Assembly (NCBI GenBank): GCA_016283945.1
Contig: JAEENW010000078.1
Coordinates: forward strand, 1 to 10,624
Direction: 5' to 3'
DNA: 10,624 bases
DNA from: Bacillota bacterium
Lineage (GTDB): Bacteria; Bacillota; Clostridia; Peptostreptococcales; Anaerovoracaceae
Below the pieces are notes generated by a model, which saw only the letters and a list, made by a program, of their open reading frames with translations, had not been told where the DNA came from and did not search any database. Positions 1 to 7,129 of this stretch are shown here, one piece after another. Made by a program: the position numbers and the translations under genes. Position 1 is the first letter of the stretch, and each line of letters begins with the position of its first letter.

Positions 1-860
1 TCCCCGACGCGCGCGGCGATGCGCGGCTGGTCGTGGTTTTCCAGGAAGCGCAGCTTGTTGTAGTTCTCCGGGTAGACCTGGTCCTGGAAGTTCAGCATGT
101 CGATCCAGGCGCTCAGGGGCAGCCTTCCGTCCAGCCAGGCGTCGAAGGTCTCCCTGATGTCGTACTCGTACTCGATGTCGAAGGCCTCGAAGCCCTCGGC
201 GTCCGTCATCGCGTACATGCCCTCCAGCCTGCAGGCCGCGTTGAAGGAACGGTGCACGCTCTCCGCGAGCCATACGCAGCCCGGGCGGACCTTCTCCACC
301 TCCGCCCTCGCCCTCTTCCAGAACTCGAGCGGGACCAGCGAAGCGACGTCGCAGCGGAAGCCGTCGACTATGCCCGCCCATTTCTTCAGGCTCTCTATCT
401 GGTAGTCCCAGAGCTCCTTGTGAGAATAGTCGAGGTCTATGATGTCGGTCCAGTCCCCGACGCGGTTTCCGGGCCTTCCGTCCGGCTTTTTGTAGAACCA
501 TTCGGGGTGTGTCTCCCAGAGCACCGAATCCGGCGAAGTGTGGTTGTACACAACGTCGATCATGAGCTTCATGCCCTGCGCGTGGACCGCGTCCGCGAGC
601 GCCCTGAGATCGTCCTCCGTCCCGAGCTCCGGGTTTACGGAGCGGTAGTCCCTGTTGGCGTAGGGGCTCCCAAGGCTGCCCTTTCTGGCCTTCTCCCCTA
701 TGGGGTGAATGGGCATGAGCCAAATGATGTCGGTCCCGAGTGCCCTTATCCTGGGAAGATCCGGTATGAGCGCGCGGAAGCTCCCCTCAGGCGTGTGGTT
801 CCTCGTGAAGACCGAGTAGATGACCTGCTTTTGCAGGGACGGGTCGGTGTTTGCTGCCAT
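1..860 (-). CDS. GH13 alpha-amylase family glycoside hydrolase, partial (C-terminus outside window)
   Basis: This gene encodes a retaining alpha-glucan-active enzyme of the GH13 (beta/alpha)8-barrel family. All four classical conserved regions are visible in the 286 residues present: region I DVVYNH at 102-107, region II GFRCDVAS at 167-174 with the nucleophile Asp171, region III WLAES with the acid/base Glu200, and region IV ENHD at 274-277 with the transition-state Asp277. The active site is therefore intact even though the end of the barrel and any C-terminal domain lie outside the window. There is no signal peptide, so the enzyme is probably cytoplasmic and acts on imported maltodextrin, trehalose-like sugars or stored glycogen. 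The start is ATG at 858-860, with AGGAGG at 866-871 five bases upstream. The gene follows the lipid kinase gene on the same strand after a terminator hairpin. The GH13 subfamily and exact substrate cannot be decided from this fragment. Confidence 0.93.
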   Translation of the reverse strand, partial: MAANTDPSLQKQVIYSVFTRNHTPEGSFRALIPDLPRIRALGTDIIWLMPIHPIGEKARKGSLGSPYANRDYRSVNPELGTEDDLRALADAVHAQGMKLMIDVVYNHTSPDSVLWETHPEWFYKKPDGRPGNRVGDWTDIIDLDYSHKELWDYQIESLKKWAGIVDGFRCDVASLVPLEFWKRARAEVEKVRPGCVWLAESVHRSFNAACRLEGMYAMTDAEGFEAFDIEYEYDIRETFDAWLDGRLPLSAWIDMLNFQDQVYPENYNKLRFLENHDQPRIAARVG

Positions 861-865
861 TTCTT

Positions 866-871
866 CCTCCT
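866..871 (-). promoter_or_regulatory. Ribosome binding site of the GH13 gene
   Basis: A perfect AGGAGG (read on the minus strand) sits five bases before the ATG at 860. It begins only two bases after the T-run of the terminator hairpin at 874-899, which leaves no room for a promoter between terminator and gene. Confidence 0.85.
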
Positions 872-873
872 GT

Positions 874-899
874 AAAAAAGCCCGGCTCTGCGCCGGGCT
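874..899 (-). terminator. Intrinsic terminator after the lipid kinase gene, or attenuator of the GH13 gene
   Basis: On the minus strand an 8-bp GC-rich stem (arms 892-899 and 879-886, five-base loop) is followed at once by six T residues (879-874, the first shared with the stem). This is a textbook rho-independent terminator for transcripts from the pheS-to-lipid-kinase operon. Its T-run ends two bases before the ribosome binding site of the GH13 gene, so any transcript of that gene starting upstream must pass through it. On the plus strand no T-run follows the hairpin, so it should act in one direction only. Confidence 0.85.
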
Positions 900-973
900 G
901 ATAAACGCTTATCTACGCGGGCTATATGTACGCCCGCTCATCTCTGCCGCATTCCGGCTCGCTCCGCGCCCGT
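900..973 (-). other. Spacer between lipid kinase gene and terminator, with a hairpin and a palindrome
   Basis: The stretch holds no gene. It contains a second hairpin with a 6-bp stem GCGGGC/GCCCGC (917-922 and 932-937, nine-base loop), and an imperfect 14-base palindrome GATAAACGCTTATC at 900-913 centred on CG. CG-centred palindromes are typical of LacI-family operators, but this one matches no specific consensus known to me. No convincing -35/-10 pair is visible on the minus strand. The hairpin may simply add to termination or protect the 3' end of the operon mRNA. Confidence 0.4.
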
Positions 974-1909
974 TCAGTTCTGAGGAAGCGGCCCCGCCAC
1001 CAGCCCGCAGCCCTTCGGCACGACGAACTTGACCGCCCTCGGGAGGATCTCGAAGCGGGTCTTCTTGAACGGTATGACTTCACCGTCCACTGACGCGCTG
1101 GGCTCGCTCAGGGGCTCGAGCGTGAAGGAGCTGCACTGGAAGTAGGTGACGTACTCCCTTGTAGACTTGGACTTCAGATGAGTGCCCTGGTGGTACTGGA
1201 TGAGCATGTTCATGAGCTTGAGGCCCCTGACGGGCTTGATGATCCCGACGTCCATGAGGCCGTCGTCTATCCTGGCTGTGGGATTGCTCTTGAAGCCTCC
1301 TCCGCAGGTCATTCCGTTGGCTATGGCCGCGAGTATGACGTCCTCCTCGATGAGCTCGCCGTTCAGCTCGTAGCGCATGCGGTAGGCGGTGTAGTGGGGA
1401 AGCACCTGGAGCGCGCCCTTGAGGTAGCCCTTGGCGCCCTTGCTCCCGCGCTTCTTCTCATCTTCGACCTTTATGACGATGTCGCAGTCGACGCCGATAT
1501 TTATCATGTTGAGGGCATAGCCGCCGTCGTCCATGCCTATGACGTCCACGGGCATGACGCTCCCGTCGAGCTGGGCCTGGAGATCGAAGAACTTCGCCCT
1601 GTTCGTGAAGTTCCTGACGAAGTCGTTGCCGCTGCCGCAGGGTATGACCGCGAGCTGCGCGTTGTCGTGTCCCATGATGCCGCAGAGGACGTCGTTGATC
1701 GTTCCGTCCCCGCCGCAGGCGTAGAAGCGTATGTCCTCTCCGCAGTCGACCCTCTTGACTATGTAGTCGTGGATCTCCTGCTTGCCGAGGCTCCTGTGTA
1801 TCTCGTGGTCTATCCCGGACTCCTTGGCGAAGCGCCTGACTTTCTCGAGCAGGCTGCCCGCGGCGTCGCCTTTGCCGGCGGCCGGGTTCATGATAAATAT
1901 GTGCTTCAT
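974..1909 (-). CDS. Diacylglycerol kinase / YegS-type lipid kinase family protein
   Basis: This is a 311-residue soluble lipid kinase of the DAGK catalytic-domain family (DagK, YegS, BmrU relatives), which uses ATP to phosphorylate diacylglycerol or a related lipid at the membrane surface. Visible motifs are NPAAGKG at 8-14 (phosphate-binding loop), GGDGT at 66-70 (nucleotide-binding signature), GSGND at 92-96, DDGLMDV at 215-221, and SVDGE at 273-277 near the C-terminus. The length is normal for the family. The start ATG at 1907-1909 overlaps the stop codon of the TPR gene as ATGA, and AAGGGAG lies just upstream inside that gene, pointing to translational coupling. A longer reading from an upstream start is possible in frame, but its extra N-terminus is unlike the family and lies wholly within the TPR gene. 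The natural lipid cannot be told from sequence; DagK for diacylglycerol recycling is the likeliest role in a Gram-positive. Confidence 0.93.
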   Translation of the reverse strand: MKHIFIMNPAAGKGDAAGSLLEKVRRFAKESGIDHEIHRSLGKQEIHDYIVKRVDCGEDIRFYACGGDGTINDVLCGIMGHDNAQLAVIPCGSGNDFVRNFTNRAKFFDLQAQLDGSVMPVDVIGMDDGGYALNMINIGVDCDIVIKVEDEKKRGSKGAKGYLKGALQVLPHYTAYRMRYELNGELIEEDVILAAIANGMTCGGGFKSNPTARIDDGLMDVGIIKPVRGLKLMNMLIQYHQGTHLKSKSTREYVTYFQCSSFTLEPLSEPSASVDGEVIPFKKTRFEILPRAVKFVVPKGCGLVAGPLPQN

Positions 1910-2997
1910 TTGTTCTCCCTTATGAGTCGAACCTTGTTCAGATACTTGTCTGCCTTGTCGGCGTCTCCCGCCGCGGCGTAGAGCCGCGCGAGCGCGTCGT
2001 ATACTTCGGTGTTCGAGGGGTCCAGCTGAGCGGTCCTCTCGTACTGTTCTATGGTCAGATCCGGCCTTCCGAGCTGCTCGTAGGCCTGGGCGAGATGATA
2101 ATGCAGCGGCCACCAGCCGTCGAAGCGGGTGTCCTGATAGGGCTCGAGCACGGTCACGCCCTCCTCGAGCCTGCCCGAGGCGAGCAGGGCTATGCCCTCC
2201 TCTATCCTGACGGGATCTATGAGGGATTCCAGGCGCTCGCGGATCTCAGCGACCGCCTCGCTGCGCGCGGAGCCGGAAGCGCTGCCTGATGCGCCTGCAG
2301 CATCTCCCGGGGCTGAACCGCCCTCTCCCTCGCCGGGACCCGCGGTCCCATCCGCGCTGAGCCTGAGGAATCTCTCCCAGGCGAGCTCGGCCTTCTTGTA
2401 GGAGCCCTGGTTCAGATAGGCGTAGCCGAGGTAGTACCACGCAGGGGCGAAGTCCTCGTCGGCGTCGGTCGTGAACTCGAAATAAAGGTTTGCCTCCGCC
2501 TTGACCGCGGCTATGAGCTCCTGCTCATCGTCGCCCTCGAGGCTGAGATACCACTCCCTGCAGCAGCAGGCGTACGCGAAGAGCGCGTCCCTCTCCTCGC
2601 CCGCCAGAAGCAGCGCGGCCCTGCTGTAGACGCAGGCCCGCCTGTAGGCGCGCTTTTCGAGGCGCTCGTAGGCCCTCGAGAGCAGGACCTGGGTGAGCTT
2701 CCCGCGCTCGAAGAACTTCTCGAGGAACTCGAGGTAGGCGTCGCGGTACTTGAACGCGGGGTCCGCTCCGCAGACCAGAGCCATGTTGTCAGAGAGCCTG
2801 CTTATGTCAACTCCGCCTTCGCTCTGCGTCTTCGCGAGGTCTTCAGGGCTGAACGGCACGGGGACTCCTATCATGAAGCCCATGCCGGCACCTATGCAGA
2901 ACTCCTCCGAGAGCTCGGCGAATATGAGCCCCTTTATCTCGGAGCCCAGATACTGCTTGAGCGGGTCTCTTCTTTTTTTCAGCTCGGGGACCGCCAT
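1906..2997 (-). CDS. Tetratricopeptide repeat protein of unknown function
   Basis: This is a 363-residue soluble protein with no signal peptide or membrane segment. The N-terminal 80 residues are not TPR-like and include a hydrophobic, Gly-rich segment at about 35-50 (FCIGAGMGFMIGVPVPF). Residues about 100-212 form helical pairs, with a clear TPR unit near 184-214 (WYYLGYAYLNQGSYKKAELAWERF). A Gly/Ala/Ser linker at about 216-245 follows, then two or more TPR units at about 263-362, one ending in the typical L-DPSN at 325-329. TPR arrays bind partner proteins; the partner is unknown. The gene starts 6 bases after argS, with only a weak AGGG at 3002-3005 as a ribosome binding site, and overlaps the kinase start by ATGA. 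The N-terminal region may be a family-specific domain. I do not recognise a named gene. Confidence 0.85.
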   Translation of the reverse strand: MAVPELKKRRDPLKQYLGSEIKGLIFAELSEEFCIGAGMGFMIGVPVPFSPEDLAKTQSEGGVDISRLSDNMALVCGADPAFKYRDAYLEFLEKFFERGKLTQVLLSRAYERLEKRAYRRACVYSRAALLLAGEERDALFAYACCCREWYLSLEGDDEQELIAAVKAEANLYFEFTTDADEDFAPAWYYLGYAYLNQGSYKKAELAWERFLRLSADGTAGPGEGEGGSAPGDAAGASGSASGSARSEAVAEIRERLESLIDPVRIEEGIALLASGRLEEGVTVLEPYQDTRFDGWWPLHYHLAQAYEQLGRPDLTIEQYERTAQLDPSNTEVYDALARLYAAAGDADKADKYLNKVRLIRENK

Positions 2998-3003
2998 GAC
3001 GCC

Positions 3004-4716
3004 CTACATCTTCTCGGGAGCCTTGATCCCGAGCAGCGCGAGGCCGTTCCTGATGGTCTGCATCGCGGCGAAGGTGAGCAGCAGCTTGGCGTTCCTCTCG
3101 TCCTCGTTGTCGGTGAGGATGTGCTCGTCGTGATAGAACTTGTTGAAGCCCTGGGCAACGTCGACAATGTATCTTGTGACGACGGAGGGCTCGAACTTGT
3201 CCGCGGCTTCCGCGACGGTCTCAGGGAAGCGGTAGATGAGCTTCACGAGCCCGTAGGCCGCGTCGGAGCAGATGTAGGACCAGTCGATGTGCCCCGCGGC
3301 GAGCTTTTCGATGTCGGCGCCGGCGTTCCTGAGCACGGAGCAGGCCCTCGCGTGGGTGTACTGCACGTAGGGACCGGTCTCGCCGTCGAAGTTGAGGACC
3401 TCGTCCCAGCTGAAGGTGTAGTCCTTGATCCTGTTGTTGGAGAGCTCCTGGAACATCACGGCGCCGATGCCGACGGTCTTTGCGGTCTCGTCGGCGCTCT
3501 CGGTGTTGACGTTCTTCTCGAGTATTATCTCGCGGGTCTTCTCGACCGCCCTGTTCAGGACATCCTCGAGGAATACCACGCGTCCGTGCCTCGTGGACAT
3601 GGTGCCCTCCTCGAGGCTCACAAGGCCGAAGGGAACGTGGATGCAGTCCTTGTACCACTCCTTGCCCATGAGCTCGAGCACCTTGAACCACTGCTGGAAG
3701 TGCAGGTTCTGCTGCGAGGCCACGACGTAGATGTTCTTGTAGAAATCGTAGGTCTTCTTGCGGTAAATGGCCGCGGCGATGTCCCTGGTGATGTAGAGGG
3801 ACGAGCCGTCGCTCTTGGTGATGAGCGCGGGAGCCATGTTCCACTCGGAGAGGTCGACGATCTGGGCGCCCTGGGACTCCTTGAGCAGTCCCTTCTCCCT
3901 GAGCTCGTCGAGCACGGCGGGCATCTTGTCGGAGTAGAAGCTCTCGCCGGCGTAGGAATCGAAGCTTATGCCGAGCATGTCGTAGACGCGGCTGAACTCC
4001 TTGAGGGATTCAGAGCGGAACCACTGCCAGAGCTCGACCTCCTCCTTTTCGCCCTTCTCGAGCTTCGCGAAGGTCTCTCTGGCCTCCTCGTCGAGGGAGG
4101 GATCCTTCTCCGCCTCCTCGTGGAACTTCACGTAGTAGGAGAGCAGGGTCTTGATCGGCTCGCGGCGCACGTCCTCCTCGCAGCCCCAGTGCCTGTAGGC
4201 GGTGATCATCTTGCCGAACTGGGTGCCGTAGTCGCCGAGGTGGTTGATCCTGACGACGTTGTAGCCGAGCGCGTCGTAGAGCTTGTAGATGGAGTTTCCT
4301 ATGACGGTGCTCCTGATGTGCCCGATGTGGAAGGGCTTCGCGATGTTGGGCGAACTGTACTCGACTATAACGGTCTTTCCGCCGCCGATATCGCTCCTTC
4401 CGAAGGCGTCCTTAGCCTCGAGCACCTCGTCGACGGTCGTCTTCGCGAACTCCTCCTTGCTGAGGAACATGTTCACGTAGGCGTTTACGTTCTGCACCTT
4501 CTCGAAGAGCGGCGAGCCCGAGATCGCGGAGGCGATGTCCGCCGCGATGAGGGGAGGCGCCTTCCTGAAGGTCTTGGCGAGCCTGAAGCAGGGATAGGCG
4601 TAGTCTCCCATGGAGCTGTCCGCGGGGATCTCGATGAGGGCCTCCACGCCCTCCGCGTCGAGCCCTTCTACCGCTCCCGCTATGACCGCCGCTATCTCTT
4701 TCTTGATGTCTTTCAT
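3004..4716 (-). CDS. argS: Arginyl-tRNA synthetase
   Basis: ArgRS charges tRNA-Arg with arginine in the cytoplasm, using ATP and, unusually for synthetases, needing the tRNA for amino acid activation. The 570-residue product has the class Ia layout: an N-terminal additional domain recognising the tRNA D-loop (about 1-105), then the Rossmann catalytic core with SSPNIAKPFHIGHIRST at 121-137 holding the HIGH motif (130-133), and NHLGDYGTQFGK at 158-169. A degenerate KMSKS loop reads MSTRHG at 373-378. The C-terminal anticodon-binding helical domain includes GFNKFYHD at 523-530 and the usual ending in a short hydrophobic stretch plus PEKM. Length and motifs match functional bacterial enzymes. The ATG at 4714-4716 lies 7 bases after the mutS2 stop, with an AGAGGT ribosome binding site overlapping the end of mutS2, so the two are likely cotranscribed. 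Confidence 0.98.
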   Translation of the reverse strand: MKDIKKEIAAVIAGAVEGLDAEGVEALIEIPADSSMGDYAYPCFRLAKTFRKAPPLIAADIASAISGSPLFEKVQNVNAYVNMFLSKEEFAKTTVDEVLEAKDAFGRSDIGGGKTVIVEYSSPNIAKPFHIGHIRSTVIGNSIYKLYDALGYNVVRINHLGDYGTQFGKMITAYRHWGCEEDVRREPIKTLLSYYVKFHEEAEKDPSLDEEARETFAKLEKGEKEEVELWQWFRSESLKEFSRVYDMLGISFDSYAGESFYSDKMPAVLDELREKGLLKESQGAQIVDLSEWNMAPALITKSDGSSLYITRDIAAAIYRKKTYDFYKNIYVVASQQNLHFQQWFKVLELMGKEWYKDCIHVPFGLVSLEEGTMSTRHGRVVFLEDVLNRAVEKTREIILEKNVNTESADETAKTVGIGAVMFQELSNNRIKDYTFSWDEVLNFDGETGPYVQYTHARACSVLRNAGADIEKLAAGHIDWSYICSDAAYGLVKLIYRFPETVAEAADKFEPSVVTRYIVDVAQGFNKFYHDEHILTDNEDERNAKLLLTFAAMQTIRNGLALLGIKAPEKM

Positions 4717-4723
4717 ATCTTAG

Positions 4724-7120
4724 CTACCTCTTGAGCGTTACTATCGTGACTCCGTCGCCGCCCTCTCCCATGCCTCCGGGCCTGAGGGACGCGACGTGCC
4801 TGTTGGCTTTGAGCATCTTCTGAAGGCCGGTCTTGAGTATACCGGCGCCCCGTCCGTGTATGACGGACACCGTCTCGAGCCCCGCCATGAAGGCGTCGTC
4901 TATGTATTTATCTACCGAGAGCTTCGCGTCGTCAAGGCTCTGCCCTATGACGTTGATCGACATGGGCACGCTCAGCGACTTGCTGGCGTAGAGCCTCGAG
5001 TACTTTATCTTCTCGCGCTGGCGCTCGGTGACGTTCTCCTTGACTATCGTTACGTCCTTGACGTTGACGAAGAGCTTCATCGTGCCGATCTGGACGCTGA
5101 AGTCCCCCTTGTCGTCCGGAGCCGTGAGCACGGTGCCCTTCTGGTCCACAGAGAGCACGTTGACCCTGATGCCCGGAACTATCCTGTCGGGATCGGGAGC
5201 GGCGTCGTTGGATTGGGTCTTCGTCCGCCTGCTGCCGTACTTGGCCTGCTCCTCCCTGAGGCGCCTCCTTCCGGCCTCCACGGCGCGGCTGAGGTCCTTT
5301 TCGGCTGCCTCCGCCTTCGCGTCGTCGAAGTACTCCCTGGCGTCGGCGATCTCCTTCCGAATGGAGTCGACCTCCGCCCTGGCCTGCTCTATGATGGCGC
5401 GGGCCTCGTCCCTGGCCTCCTCGAGCAGCTGCTCCTTCTGCTTTGCGTAGCGCTTCTCGAGCTCCTCCATGCGGGCCTTCTGCGCCTGCATATCCTCCCT
5501 GAGGCGGGCGGCCTCGGCCTTGGCGGCCTCAGACTCCCTCTTGTCCTCCTCTATGGAGCGGATGACGTCCTCGAAGGCTATGTCTCCGGTGTCAAGGTAG
5601 TTCTTTGCGGTGTTGATTATCCTGGGGCTTAAGCCCAGCTTTTTGGAGATCTCGAAGGCGTTGGACTTGCCCGGGACTCCTATCATGAGCCGGTAGGTCG
5701 GCGAGAGCGTCTCGACGTCGAACTGCATCGAGGCGTTCTGCACGCCCTCCGTGGATATGGCATATTTCTTGAGCTCGGTGTAGTGGGTCGTCGCCACCGT
5801 GGCGGCGCCGCGCCCCCTGAGCCAGTCCAGTATCGAGATCGCGAGAGCCGCGCCCTCAGTGGGGTCGGTCCCCGCGCCGAGCTCGTCCAGCAGCACGAGG
5901 CAGCCCTGCCCCGCGTTCCTGACTATCCCGACTATGTTGCTCATGTGCGAGCTGAAGGTCGAGAGGCTCTGCTCTATGGACTGCTCGTCGCCTATGTCGG
6001 CGAAGACGTCCCTGTAGACCGGGACGGTCGAGCCGTCGCCGGCGGGGATGAAGAGCCCCGACTGGGCCATGAGGCTGAGCAGGCCGACGGTCTTGAGCGT
6101 GACGGTCTTGCCGCCGGTGTTGGGACCGGTTATGACCAGGGTGCTGTAGCCCGAGCCGAGCTCCACGTCTATGGGCACGACCTTCTTCGGGTCTATCAGC
6201 GGATGGCGGGCCTTCCTGAGCATCAGGTGCCCGTCAGGGCTGATCAGGGGCTTCATCGCGTTCATGCGGTGGGCGAGCCTCGCCTTGGCGAACATGAAGT
6301 CCAGCTTCTGCAGTATCTCCTGGTTCGCCCTGATCCTGAGCTCCTCGGCCCCGACCATTGCGGAGAGCTCCCTCAGTATGCGGATGATCTCCTGCTGCTC
6401 GGCGAGCTCGAGCTCCCTGAGCTGGTTGTTCATGTCGACTATGGACTGCGGCTCTATGAACAGGGTCGCGCCCGAGGCCGACTGGTCGTGGACTATGCCG
6501 GGGACTCTGGCCTTGTGCTCCAGCTTGACGGGGATGACGTAGCGTCCCTGCCTCATCGTGACTATGGAGTCCTGCAGGATCTCCCTGTTGGCCTGCGAGC
6601 TCACGATCTGCGAGAGCTTGGCCTTGATGGACTCGTTCTGCCTCACGATCGCGGCCCTGATCCTCCTGAGCTCCGAGCTCGCGGAGTCCGCGACCTCGTC
6701 CTCGGAGACTATGCAGCGGTCTATCTCGGACTCGAGCTGCGAGAGGTCGCTGAGGCCCCTCCTCAGCTCGTCGATGTGCTTCAGCTCGGGAAGGTCGCTC
6801 GAGAGGAACGACCTGGTCTTTCTGGCCGAGCTCAGGTTGTAGGCTATCTGCAGGAGCTGCTTCTGATTGAGCATGCCGTCCTTCGAGGCGAGCCTCGCGA
6901 GCCCTCCCACGTCGTAGAAGTTCCCGAGGGGCGGCGCGCTCTTCTGCATGTAGACTGTCATGGCCTCGTCGGTCTTCTCGAGCTCATCGGCGATGAAGAG
7001 CGCGTCAGAAGACGGGAGGAGCTTAGAGGCTTCCTCCCTTGTCATGGCGGACATGCACTCAGCGAGGAGCATGTCCCTTATCTTCTCGTATTCGAGGACC
7101 CTGACGGCCTTCCTGTTCAT
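4724..7120 (-). CDS. mutS2: MutS2 family protein (ATPase with C-terminal Smr domain)
   Basis: MutS2 lacks the mismatch-recognition domain of MutS. It has been linked to suppression of recombination, and in Bacillus subtilis to rescue of collided ribosomes (RqcU). The 798-residue product has the expected order: N-terminal helical/clamp region (about 1-290), ABC-type ATPase with Walker A GPNTGGKT at 332-339, Walker B LVLLDE at 408-413 followed by LGAGTDP, a charged coiled coil at about 516-625, a small beta-rich domain at about 645-695, and a C-terminal Smr domain at about 719-798 with HGRGAG at 755-760 and GEGGDGVTIV at 785-794. The Smr start reads INVIG where many relatives have LDLRG. The ATG at 7118-7120 is preceded by AAGGAG, which overlaps the zapA stop. 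Length is close to the usual 780-790. Confidence 0.97.
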   Translation of the reverse strand: MNRKAVRVLEYEKIRDMLLAECMSAMTREEASKLLPSSDALFIADELEKTDEAMTVYMQKSAPPLGNFYDVGGLARLASKDGMLNQKQLLQIAYNLSSARKTRSFLSSDLPELKHIDELRRGLSDLSQLESEIDRCIVSEDEVADSASSELRRIRAAIVRQNESIKAKLSQIVSSQANREILQDSIVTMRQGRYVIPVKLEHKARVPGIVHDQSASGATLFIEPQSIVDMNNQLRELELAEQQEIIRILRELSAMVGAEELRIRANQEILQKLDFMFAKARLAHRMNAMKPLISPDGHLMLRKARHPLIDPKKVVPIDVELGSGYSTLVITGPNTGGKTVTLKTVGLLSLMAQSGLFIPAGDGSTVPVYRDVFADIGDEQSIEQSLSTFSSHMSNIVGIVRNAGQGCLVLLDELGAGTDPTEGAALAISILDWLRGRGAATVATTHYTELKKYAISTEGVQNASMQFDVETLSPTYRLMIGVPGKSNAFEISKKLGLSPRIINTAKNYLDTGDIAFEDVIRSIEEDKRESEAAKAEAARLREDMQAQKARMEELEKRYAKQKEQLLEEARDEARAIIEQARAEVDSIRKEIADAREYFDDAKAEAAEKDLSRAVEAGRRRLREEQAKYGSRRTKTQSNDAAPDPDRIVPGIRVNVLSVDQKGTVLTAPDDKGDFSVQIGTMKLFVNVKDVTIVKENVTERQREKIKYSRLYASKSLSVPMSINVIGQSLDDAKLSVDKYIDDAFMAGLETVSVIHGRGAGILKTGLQKMLKANRHVASLRPGGMGEGGDGVTIVTLKR

Positions 7121-7129
7121 TCGGCTCCT

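Noticed and set aside
974..2113. Longer lipid kinase reading of 379 residues starting at 2113
   Set aside because: The extra N-terminus is an Arg/Ala-rich out-of-frame reading of the TPR gene. The ATG at 1907-1909 starts directly at the family's conserved beginning and has an AAGGGAG upstream.
33..4734. Other plus-strand open frames opposite the GH13, lipid kinase and argS genes
   Set aside because: These are antisense shadows of well-supported minus-strand genes, caused by the same codon bias; none has a credible ribosome binding site or family signature.
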